Assembly (NCBI GenBank): GCA_905233555.1 | Contig: CAJODF010000001.1 | Coordinates: 84,232-148,231 of the forward strand | Length of the DNA: 64,000 bases | Source of the DNA: an uncultured Prevotella sp. | GTDB taxonomy: Bacteria > Bacteroidota > Bacteroidia > Bacteroidales > Bacteroidaceae | Reading direction: 5' to 3' | In this document: positions 47,421-56,488 of the stretch, piece by piece | Numbering within the stretch: position 1 is the first letter of the stretch | How the letters are laid out: the number at the start of each line of letters is the position of its first letter | Position numbers and translations under genes: made by a program | Notes under the pieces: generated by a model | What the model saw: the letters and a program-made list of their open reading frames with translations, nothing else | Database searches by the model: none | Told to the model about the DNA's origin: nothing

Positions 47421-49229
47421 TTATTTCTTCAACCAGTAGAAAATGTCGCCATCGCCATGAGGTTCAATGGTAAACCGTTCTTCATCAACAATAGCGATAC
47501 CATGAGGTACGAGCATGATACAGTCGATCATCATCGTTTTAGTAAATGTATCGGTCTCTTTTCTGCCTACATTGGTTGTTATGGTCAGCGTTACCTGTGG
47601 TTCAGCCTCTATCAGACCGTATGTACAGCAGGGGAACTTAAAGTCTTCTGCTAGCAGGAGATAGTTGACTTCGTCACGCGTTGTAGTAATGGAATCCCCA
47701 AAGACTACTGTTTCTGTCGTACCTTTCTGGTTATGGAAATTCATTTCGCAATGCAGCCTGGTTGGGAGACGCTGGGCCTCGGTAGCATTACTGTCATTGG
47801 CGAGCGCTGGAGCGGTGACGAGATAGATGTCATAACCAATGTTGGAAAGTACATCCTCAATATTGAAGGTCACAGAGTGTTGTAATCTACTGTTATTGGT
47901 GGCTTCTACGAACTCCACATACCCATCATCCCAGACCTTGCCGTAGAAGGGGTTGTTGTTCATGACGCGACGAGTAACAGGTATAATGGTTCCTACCTCT
48001 TCCTTCGTTTTCGAATCTTCGGTCTTACTTACCTCCTTGATACTGCCACGATTCTCGGCTTCAATGATAATCCACTGATAGAAGGTATTCAACTTGTTAA
48101 TGCGCCAGTTGTCAGTCTTCATCACCTGACCATTAGTACAAGGAACATTCTCCGTACCATTGAAGACACCGTTAGGTCCAAACGGTTTCTGTGTGTTGGT
48201 AGCAGAGATACCACCATATTGATAATAGTGAAGGTTGTTATTACCCCAACTATATCGGCGGCTAACGTATGTCCTTGCTGCATTTGTGGAAAGGGCGGAG
48301 TCTGTCAGGTGTGTATCTGTATTGAGCGTCCGACTAAATATCGTTCCTTCCATAATGGCAAGACGAGGAAGAGTATACACCATCGAATCACGGAACTTCA
48401 CCTGATCGTCGTAATTGAAATAAGGTTGATACTCGTCAAGCAACTCTTTCCATGCCGCATTCGTAGGTGCGACCATCCAATAAGTACTATCTTCTTCATT
48501 CAGTTCTGCATTGAGAAAATCGAAGAGATCGTTTCGCTGTACGAAGACAGAATCAAGATAGACGGTTTTTCCATCGACAATACCTCCAGGAATGCTTCGA
48601 CCGGGGATAAACTCATGGCGGTAGAAGTGATCGCTGTAGAAGAAATTCGTGACACTATCAAGATCAGCGTCCTTACGCAGATATTCGAAAATGTTAGGTG
48701 CGAAATCTGCTTTCCCGTCAATCGTGAAGAGAACACCATTGCTGTAGAGTTCGTTCTTAGTCAGAATAGTACTATTTCCAAATGTGCTGGTTGTCAGTTT
48801 GATTTTCTTACCATTCATCATTAGAAGCGAGTCGTTAGTGGTCTCGTAGATGGAGTGGTTATACATAGCAATGTGGTTATGTATAAACTCCTTGACGACA
48901 GTGTTGTCATTAATGTTCACCTTGCCCTTTTCAGCGTTGAAGGCAGCAATCAGTTCGTCGGCCTCTTGGGCTGAAAAATGTTCGTTGGTCGGGGCGAAGA
49001 CGGTGAACACTTGGCTGCTGGATAATGACTTGTCAAAACCGCAGCCTAGAATGACCTTAGCGAAATTGCTCAGGTTGCTGTTCTGCGTAATGCCCTCCCA
49101 GAGCGTATAATCTTTCATGTCTTTGCCCTTATCCTCAAAGTGGTCGTTCCACGTGTCGGAGCAGGCTGCGAAGGTAAGGACCGCCAATGCAAGTCCTATT
49201 ACCTTATTATATATATGTTTATTGCTCAT
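47421..49229 (-). CDS. FAS1/fasciclin-like lipoprotein with C-terminal beta-sandwich-like region
   Basis: Lipobox TFAACSDT; FAS1-like VFTVFAPTNEHFSAQEADELI and second degenerate TYWMVAPTNAAWKELLDEYQPYF. Confidence 0.82.
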   Translation of the reverse strand: MSNKHIYNKVIGLALAVLTFAACSDTWNDHFEDKGKDMKDYTLWEGITQNSNLSNFAKVILGCGFDKSLSSSQVFTVFAPTNEHFSAQEADELIAAFNAEKGKVNINDNTVVKEFIHNHIAMYNHSIYETTNDSLLMMNGKKIKLTTSTFGNSTILTKNELYSNGVLFTIDGKADFAPNIFEYLRKDADLDSVTNFFYSDHFYRHEFIPGRSIPGGIVDGKTVYLDSVFVQRNDLFDFLNAELNEEDSTYWMVAPTNAAWKELLDEYQPYFNYDDQVKFRDSMVYTLPRLAIMEGTIFSRTLNTDTHLTDSALSTNAARTYVSRRYSWGNNNLHYYQYGGISATNTQKPFGPNGVFNGTENVPCTNGQVMKTDNWRINKLNTFYQWIIIEAENRGSIKEVSKTEDSKTKEEVGTIIPVTRRVMNNNPFYGKVWDDGYVEFVEATNNSRLQHSVTFNIEDVLSNIGYDIYLVTAPALANDSNATEAQRLPTRLHCEMNFHNQKGTTETVVFGDSITTTRDEVNYLLLAEDFKFPCCTYGLIEAEPQVTLTITTNVGRKETDTFTKTMMIDCIMLVPHGIAIVDEERFTIEPHGDGDIFYWLKK

Positions 49230-49264
49230 AACTTTTCACTTTTCATTTTTCACTTATTACTTTC

Positions 49265-51358
49265 TTAGAGGTCGTCTTCCATTTCACCTTCACCGCCAGT
49301 GCCATAAACACTCTTTGGGACAAGTTCCAAGAAGTCGAGTGCGAACTCGTTGTTGTTTCCTTGCTTACCATCGGAGGCCACCCTAATTCTCATATAATGG
49401 TCTTTGGTAGAATCAAGAAATGTCTGGCTGATGATTTTGCGCATACCGATATTATAGACGCAATTCCATGCCCTTGAACCTGGCGACATTCCCGCTTCGC
49501 AGTAGATGGAGCGCGGATGAGTATAGACGCCGAGGTTCTTCATACTCTTGATATATTCGGCTTTATCTTCATCAGACAAGTTGTTATAAGTATTGATATC
49601 ACTGATAAAACTATCGCCGATGTAATAATCAGAGTCCATGTTTTTGGTCATATCCAAAGGAATTCCTTGTGGTATGCCATCTACATAGATTTGGGCGACA
49701 CCACGAGTGGTTTGGGATGTAAAGCCCAGACGTATCTGCCATTCACCGTCGAATGGTATCGGCGGCAGACGGAACGTGAAGTCATAGTCTCCATACAGAC
49801 AAAACTCATCCCACATATATATATCATAAATTGAACCGGGTCTTCTCCACTGGAATTTGCAGTTGGAGAATGATACACCGTCAAGATAACCATCGGGGAA
49901 ATACCAGTTGCGACCGTTCTTTTCATCGGTGCTACCAGCCTCAAATGGATTTCCTAAGATACGGAGACCATTTGTTATAAACTCTGGGAAGACAGTGTTG
50001 AAGTCCATGCGGATACGTTGGTTATGTACTTTGTCCTGAACATCCTTGCTAAAGGCTACGATGTCATCAACATAGAAGTAATGGCCGTTGAGTCCATCGT
50101 GTTTGTAATCGTCATCCATAGGTTCAATACGCTGTCCTGTGAAACTACAAGTTTCATCGTAGCGTCTGTTGATATAGCGATCACCTTTAATGCTTCCTCC
50201 CAGATATTTATCGACGGTCACCTTATCCACTTTGATCATCTTGTGGGGTAGGAGGGTGTAATGCCAGTCACAAGGATTGATTCGTGTCTCATCAATACCG
50301 ATGGCGCCATTAAAGTTGGCCTTGTTGGTAACTTCTTGGGGAGTCAAATCATCGGTACCGGCAGCAATCTTGTTCAGGATGTGGTACTGGACGAAACGGC
50401 GTAGGGGATTGACACTGTCCGTGAGGTTCTCAAAACTGTGGCCAGATGCATTCACGTCCTGAGGATAGACCTCGTCATAGATGGTGCAGGCCAGATTATA
50501 GAGGGCACGAAGGTCGCCCTTCGGAATATTGTATTTCGCCTCTAATAATGAGTCTGGCTCAATGAAGAACGTGTAACCATATTTCTTGGTATCAGGTGCT
50601 TCATACTTCTTTGCACCTACAGTTTGTTCATACTCACCTGATGCTCCGTAAAGCGGTACGTAATCCTTTGGATTATAGTCTTCATCTTCCACCAACATCA
50701 CATCATTGATGACATCTGTAGCCACTAAGGCTTTGTAGAATGTGCTGATTTTGGGGTTCTCTCGTAACATGTCTGAGATGTAACTGTTCGACTTCTCAAT
50801 GACTGCGTCGATGGGCTGCATGATACCATTCTCAACGGAGTCATCTTTCAGGTCGAATTTGATCTTGGCCAGTCCTTCAAGTACGATGACAGCGTTACTG
50901 TCGTTATCAAAGCCAGGTTCAGTTCCCAAATAGCGGTTCATCATATTCATTGATGGCATTTTATGTCCAATCATATCATATGTGGTGTACATATAGGAAA
51001 TCAGATGCGTACGGGCGATAGTGTCGCATTCGAGATCGCTTAACTGGGAAACGCTGCTGAGACCACGTTTTCTAAGGTATGCATCAATCGCATCGTTCGA
51101 TGGTGCAAAGCAGGTGTAATGGCCGTAGGTGGCAAGCAGATCCATTAGATGGGCTCTTTCCACAATCTCTGCGAACTCACTGTATTCTGGACGATCCGGA
51201 CTTTTCAGCCAGTCGCTCATCATCTCACCTGTAAAGGTGTAGAAATACTCGCTGTCAGGCTCGTCTGAGCAACTGGACAGCATCAGCATATTAAGGGGAG
51301 TCAATATGGCAAAGAATAGGGCTCCCACAATTCCTTTATATAGATTCTTTCGTCTCAT
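49265..51358 (-). CDS. FAS1/fasciclin-like lipoprotein with C-terminal beta-sandwich-like region
   Basis: Lipobox MLSSCSDE; FAS1-like YTCFAPSNDAIDAYLRKRGLSSVSQLSDLECDTIARTHLISYM; long C-terminal region (FDGEWQIRLGFTSQTTRGVAQIYVDGIPQG). Confidence 0.8.
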   Translation of the reverse strand: MRRKNLYKGIVGALFFAILTPLNMLMLSSCSDEPDSEYFYTFTGEMMSDWLKSPDRPEYSEFAEIVERAHLMDLLATYGHYTCFAPSNDAIDAYLRKRGLSSVSQLSDLECDTIARTHLISYMYTTYDMIGHKMPSMNMMNRYLGTEPGFDNDSNAVIVLEGLAKIKFDLKDDSVENGIMQPIDAVIEKSNSYISDMLRENPKISTFYKALVATDVINDVMLVEDEDYNPKDYVPLYGASGEYEQTVGAKKYEAPDTKKYGYTFFIEPDSLLEAKYNIPKGDLRALYNLACTIYDEVYPQDVNASGHSFENLTDSVNPLRRFVQYHILNKIAAGTDDLTPQEVTNKANFNGAIGIDETRINPCDWHYTLLPHKMIKVDKVTVDKYLGGSIKGDRYINRRYDETCSFTGQRIEPMDDDYKHDGLNGHYFYVDDIVAFSKDVQDKVHNQRIRMDFNTVFPEFITNGLRILGNPFEAGSTDEKNGRNWYFPDGYLDGVSFSNCKFQWRRPGSIYDIYMWDEFCLYGDYDFTFRLPPIPFDGEWQIRLGFTSQTTRGVAQIYVDGIPQGIPLDMTKNMDSDYYIGDSFISDINTYNNLSDEDKAEYIKSMKNLGVYTHPRSIYCEAGMSPGSRAWNCVYNIGMRKIISQTFLDSTKDHYMRIRVASDGKQGNNNEFALDFLELVPKSVYGTGGEGEMEDDL

Positions 51359-51366
51359 ATCAATCT

Positions 51367-53124
51367 TTATTTTTTAGTCGTCTTTTCGTAACTATCATTT
51401 TCGCCACTACCGAAAGCAGGATTCTGCACAAGATTGTGGTTGACCTTCATCTCGTCAAGATTATATGGCCAATAGATAGCATCCATCTTTGTCAGGTGGT
51501 TGCTAATCAGTCCTTCACCTGTTGTGGCTTTTGAAAGAGCAGCCGCTTTCAATACAGAAGTATTGCCTGTGCGCTGAGAGACACGCACAAGGTCGAACCA
51601 CCGTTTACCCTCGTACATCAGTTCGCGTTGGCGCTCCCTTAGAACTAATGTCTCCATGGATGCCTTGGAATTGTAGTCGGCTCTACGGAGTGTGTCCACA
51701 AGTTTGCTTTGGCAGAGAGCACGTTTGTTAACTGCGTTGATGAGGGTAAAGGCTCTGTCAAAAAGAGTCTTGTTATAATCGCTGGTTTCTTGATCGATAC
51801 CTTCACGAGCCATCTGTGTCAGGGCTTCAGCCTTGAGAAGCATGATGTCCGTCAGACGATAGATTACCCAGTTGGATCCATTCTCGTTCTGTGAGTATTT
51901 TGAATCATAGGTGACATCCATACTGGAACCATTGATTTCAATTTCTCTTGTCGTATATTTGTTGATGGATTGGTTGTTCACATTGCAGTCGAAATACATG
52001 CGGGCATCCACCTTCTTATTGCGGTCATCAAAAATCGTACGACCCGTCGTCTTTTCGATATCAGAGAAGATATGATCAGGGGGAGCCACCAAACCGATAG
52101 TAGCGTTGGAGTTGCCGTAGAAGGTATTGACAGCCGCATTGGCAGGCATACCGTTATTACTTGGATTGTCATCGAAGACTAATTGGAAGATAATCTCCTG
52201 GTTGGTCTTATCCACATAATTCCTATCACTGCCAAACAAGATACTGTAGGCATCACCATAATAACCTGTTGAAGTAGAGTTGCTTACCAGTGGGAAACCA
52301 TTGAAACGCGCATCATCATCTTCATTAGAGAAAGAACTGGAACGCTTCTGGCGGTTCTCCTCGGCAATGAGTTTTTTTGAATCAATAACCATGTCAGCAT
52401 AGCGGATACAGTTCTGATAGTCTTTCTTCCAAAGGTAGAGTTCGCAGAGCAGAGCATGAATGGCATCTTGTGTGATACGTCCTGTCTGGTACAATTCCTT
52501 CGTGACGGGGTAGCGTTTGACGGCAAAGTTCTGTACGCCTTCTAAGTCGTAGATCAATGAGTCAAGCACATCGTCAAACTTAGTGGCTGGCAGGTCCATC
52601 TTCTGGCTGTCGTCGATATACGCCTCTCTTGAGAAGGGTACGTCGCGGAAAGCACGAATCAGATAGAAGTAGCAGAGACTGCGGAGTGTAACCATCTCTG
52701 CGATGTTGGCTTGCAATTCGCTCTCTGTATAGGCGGGATCGTCGGCGGCTACATCAGGTGCATACTTGATGACCGTGTTACAACGGTTGATAACGGTATA
52801 GAATCCTCCCCAGTTGGTGTAGGAATTCTTGGCATCAATGTTCTCTTTCAGAATCTTCTCAAGGTTTCCGTCAGAGGATACGTTGTTACCAGGACCGATA
52901 TTGTCGCTGCGGAACTCGCCCCATACCATCATGCGTTTGATGACGGCTTCTGCTTGCATACCTGAGTAACAGCCTGCAATGACAGCATCTACATCGGCCT
53001 TTTCATTCCAGAATTGCTCCAGGATAATCTCATTCTGAGGCTTGATCTCTAAGAAATCTGTGCATGAAGAGAGGCCACAGATTGCGCTGAAGGCGCATAT
53101 TATATAATAATGTATTCTTTTCAT
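51367..53124 (-). CDS. SusD/RagB-family lipoprotein (first pair of cassette)
   Basis: GLSSCTDFLEIKPQNEIILEQFWNEKADVDAVIAGCYSGMQ; RQRELMYEGKRWFDLVRVSQR. Confidence 0.94.
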   Translation of the reverse strand: MKRIHYYIICAFSAICGLSSCTDFLEIKPQNEIILEQFWNEKADVDAVIAGCYSGMQAEAVIKRMMVWGEFRSDNIGPGNNVSSDGNLEKILKENIDAKNSYTNWGGFYTVINRCNTVIKYAPDVAADDPAYTESELQANIAEMVTLRSLCYFYLIRAFRDVPFSREAYIDDSQKMDLPATKFDDVLDSLIYDLEGVQNFAVKRYPVTKELYQTGRITQDAIHALLCELYLWKKDYQNCIRYADMVIDSKKLIAEENRQKRSSSFSNEDDDARFNGFPLVSNSTSTGYYGDAYSILFGSDRNYVDKTNQEIIFQLVFDDNPSNNGMPANAAVNTFYGNSNATIGLVAPPDHIFSDIEKTTGRTIFDDRNKKVDARMYFDCNVNNQSINKYTTREIEINGSSMDVTYDSKYSQNENGSNWVIYRLTDIMLLKAEALTQMAREGIDQETSDYNKTLFDRAFTLINAVNKRALCQSKLVDTLRRADYNSKASMETLVLRERQRELMYEGKRWFDLVRVSQRTGNTSVLKAAALSKATTGEGLISNHLTKMDAIYWPYNLDEMKVNHNLVQNPAFGSGENDSYEKTTKK

Positions 53125-53136
53125 ATTCGTATCTTT

Positions 53137-56100
53137 TTAGAACTCAACAGTGATACCTAATGTGTATGAACGGGAACGCGGTGTCTGGGCGCTGTCGATA
53201 GCGGGAGAGTAACCACCGCTTGAGATGTCCGGGTCAACACCGGAATACTTCGTGATAACAAACGGGTTGTTGGCACTCAAATACAGACTGATGCGGTTGA
53301 CACCAAGTGCCTGTGCGTATTTTCTGCGGATGTTATAGTTCAATTGTGCATAACCCATACGCAGATAAGAACCATCTTCCACAAAGCGATCGCTGATAAG
53401 CGTGTTGTAGTTGGAGTTGCTTCCGTACATAGCACGTGGAATAGATGTGACATCGCCTTCCTTACGCCAGCGATAGTTCACGGCCTGACTCTGGTTGTCG
53501 TTGCCAATCATAGCTTCGGCGTGCAGACGGGCCCTGTTAATAATCTTATTACCAAAGCGGTATGTGAACTGGGTACTCAGACGCCAGTCTCCATATGTGA
53601 AGGAGAAACCAAAGCCACCTGTCAACTTAGGCAGTGAAGAGCCTAGATAGACGATATCGAGTGCATTGATCTGACCGTCATGGTTGATATCCTCATAGAT
53701 GGCATCACCACCGTTGAAACGGTAGTTTCGGCCAGTGGCATCGTTGGTGTAGTTGAACATCATGCGGACGGGATCACCTTTACCGTCAACGATGACGCTC
53801 CCGTCGGCAGCCAGAGCCACAGGAGCCGTCTTCCCTTCTGCGAGGAACTGGGCGCGCTCTTCTGGCGTCATGTTCTTAAAGGTGCTGTAGTTATACTGAT
53901 AAACACCCTTGTAGCGGAATCCATAGATAGCGCCTAACGGGTTGTGCAACTGTACACGCTGCAGGGTCTCGTCGTTCGAGAAACCATAAACGGTATTGTA
54001 ATTGTCCAGTGTCAGATCGTCCAATTCCAGCAATTCATTGCGGTTGTTACCGAAGTTGGCGTTTACATCTACCCAGAACTTCTTGCCGATGGTAATGACA
54101 CGGTTGCTGTTGATGTGGAACTCCCAACCGGTGTTCCTCATCTTACCTAGGTTCTTATAGGCCACATTCTCGTATCCCGTGTTAGAGGGAATACGGTAGT
54201 TGGATAACAGCATATCGGTGGTTGTCTGTGAGTAACCCTCGATGGTCACGGTCAGACGGTCATTGAAGAAACCTAAGTCGATACCGCCATTCCAACTCTC
54301 GGTGATTTGCCATTTCATGTCAGTCAGGCGGATATTGTTTGGCTTCATGGCCTGCATATCAATGTACCTGTCGGTAGAACCATACTTCGAGGTGTAGAGA
54401 TAATCCTGACCAGGTTGTTGACCCGAACGGCCCCAACTGGGACGGATGGCGAACATTGACAACCACTTGTGGGTAGGCTCCATCCAAGGCTCGTCGCTAA
54501 TGATCCACTTCAAAGAGAGTGAGGGGAAGTAACCCCAGCGGCTACTTGGACCGAATTTCGTTGTACCGTCAGCACGCAGAGAACCGTCGATGATATAGCG
54601 TCCTTTGTAAGCGTAGTGAGCGGATGCTGTGAAGTACATGGAGCGATGCTGGCTGTAGTTAGAGCTCAGGTTGGTAATCATTCCACCGCCCTGCGTCGTG
54701 GTGATACCTGTAGGAACACCTTTTTTATCTTCCGACTGGCTGGTGGAAGAACCACTGTTCAATTCAAAACGTCCCAGCATCATGAAGGAGTGATCCTTGT
54801 TCTTGAAGGCAGGAATCAGCGTCAAGGTCTGTTTGGTGTTGAAAGATACGCTCTTTGAGGAACTGTCAGAGGTCGTGTTGACACCCTGATCCCAAGAAAC
54901 TGTCTTCAATTCCTGTGGATAATATCTGTTTGAATAGCCGTTGTTGATATTCAAATAGACCTGACCACGCCAGTTCAACTGCCAGTGGTCGTCGTCCATA
55001 CCGAGCAGTTGGTACTGAATAATCAATTCAGGCTGCATGTCGTAGGTGCTCTGCTGGTTTTTTGCCAGATGTGCACTGGCTACGGGGTTTACGTAGGTCT
55101 TTTGGTCGTTGTTGAAGACCGAACTACCGCTCTGCAGCATCGTATAATAAGAAGAGGTGTTTTCACCCGTCACAGGATTCTGCTCGTAGATGCTCATGTT
55201 TGGCATTTTCTTCATGGCGATGTCGAGCAGACCGTCAGAGTTACGGTCGTTCTTAGTATAAGTCATGGCGAAGTTGGTGCTGACGCGGATGCGTTCACTG
55301 ACATTATAGTCGAGGGCCACACGGGTGGAGAAACGCTGTAACTTCTGTTCAATCATCGTACCTGTTTCGTGGTCGAAACCGGCACCGATACGGAAGAGGG
55401 CTTTTTCACCACCACCCTGTACGGTAACATAGTGGTTCTGACGGAGACCCCATTGGGTGACAGCATCGCGCCAGTCTGTATTGTTGTTATACTGCTCGTA
55501 TTCCGAGAACGACGGGTCGTAGTTCAGTTCAGGAATGTCTGCGGCAGCATCGCTCTGCTCTGGGTTGAAGTACGACTCTTTCAGAAGCATCGTGTAATCG
55601 TCACCATTCAGGAGTTCATATCCCTTTGGCTGATAGGTGCCTGTCAGTTTCAGTGAGTACGAGAGTCTTGGCTTGCCTCGTACACCACGCTTAGTGGTCA
55701 ACTCAATGACACCGTTACCGCCTTGTGAACCGTAGATGGCCGTAGCTGCAGCATCTTTAAGTACGCGGATATCGGAGATGTCTTCAGGGTTGATGTTCAA
55801 CAGTTCGGCAAACTTCTCGTTGTTAGCCGAGTTGAGGTCAAAGTTGTTAAGATCTACCTGACGCACATTTCCGTCCACAACGATCAGCGGGTTGGAATTG
55901 GTGAGAGTAGAGAGTGATGAGGCACCACGCAGACGCATGGTAGAACCAGAACCCAGGTCACCTGAGTTACCGATGATGTCAAGACCGGCGATACGGCCCG
56001 TCAGAGCCTCATCAATAGTGGTGTAGGCCATACCTTCCACTTCCTTCATTGAGAAGTTCTGTGTTGCGTTGGCCACCTCTCGTTGCGGAATAGGCAGGTT

Positions 56101-56460
56101 GTTACCACCGACACGTCTTTGTGACTTAATGGTCACAGGGGCTATCGTGGTGTTATCGGTCATGACAATCTTGTAGTTTGTCTTGTTGATGGCCTGTGTG
56201 ACGGTCTTCATACCTACATAACTGAAACGGATCTTGTCCTTCTGGTTCCTGACCTTCATCGTGAAGTTACCATTCAGGTCGGTGACAGCAGATTCGATGA
56301 TACGGCCATTGCCGTCGATCTCGCAGACAGTGGCACCCATCAGGGGCCCCATCTCATCGCTCACGTTACCGTGAACGGAGGTGATTGCCTCCTGTGCACT
56401 GATGATTGTGACTGCCATCAATGCTATTATAATAGTGATATATCTTTTAAAAGTAATCAT
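53137..56460 (-). CDS. SusC/RagA-family TonB-linked outer-membrane protein (first pair of cassette)
   Basis: VHGNVSDEMGPLMGATVCEIDGNG; MRLRGASSLSTLTNSNPLIVVDGNVRQ; AIYGSQGGNGVIELTTKRG. Confidence 0.96.
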   Translation of the reverse strand: MITFKRYITIIIALMAVTIISAQEAITSVHGNVSDEMGPLMGATVCEIDGNGRIIESAVTDLNGNFTMKVRNQKDKIRFSYVGMKTVTQAINKTNYKIVMTDNTTIAPVTIKSQRRVGGNNLPIPQREVANATQNFSMKEVEGMAYTTIDEALTGRIAGLDIIGNSGDLGSGSTMRLRGASSLSTLTNSNPLIVVDGNVRQVDLNNFDLNSANNEKFAELLNINPEDISDIRVLKDAAATAIYGSQGGNGVIELTTKRGVRGKPRLSYSLKLTGTYQPKGYELLNGDDYTMLLKESYFNPEQSDAAADIPELNYDPSFSEYEQYNNNTDWRDAVTQWGLRQNHYVTVQGGGEKALFRIGAGFDHETGTMIEQKLQRFSTRVALDYNVSERIRVSTNFAMTYTKNDRNSDGLLDIAMKKMPNMSIYEQNPVTGENTSSYYTMLQSGSSVFNNDQKTYVNPVASAHLAKNQQSTYDMQPELIIQYQLLGMDDDHWQLNWRGQVYLNINNGYSNRYYPQELKTVSWDQGVNTTSDSSSKSVSFNTKQTLTLIPAFKNKDHSFMMLGRFELNSGSSTSQSEDKKGVPTGITTTQGGGMITNLSSNYSQHRSMYFTASAHYAYKGRYIIDGSLRADGTTKFGPSSRWGYFPSLSLKWIISDEPWMEPTHKWLSMFAIRPSWGRSGQQPGQDYLYTSKYGSTDRYIDMQAMKPNNIRLTDMKWQITESWNGGIDLGFFNDRLTVTIEGYSQTTTDMLLSNYRIPSNTGYENVAYKNLGKMRNTGWEFHINSNRVITIGKKFWVDVNANFGNNRNELLELDDLTLDNYNTVYGFSNDETLQRVQLHNPLGAIYGFRYKGVYQYNYSTFKNMTPEERAQFLAEGKTAPVALAADGSVIVDGKGDPVRMMFNYTNDATGRNYRFNGGDAIYEDINHDGQINALDIVYLGSSLPKLTGGFGFSFTYGDWRLSTQFTYRFGNKIINRARLHAEAMIGNDNQSQAVNYRWRKEGDVTSIPRAMYGSNSNYNTLISDRFVEDGSYLRMGYAQLNYNIRRKYAQALGVNRISLYLSANNPFVITKYSGVDPDISSGGYSPAIDSAQTPRSRSYTLGITVEF

Positions 56461-56488
56461 AATTTCTAATTCTTTTTCTAATTTCTAA

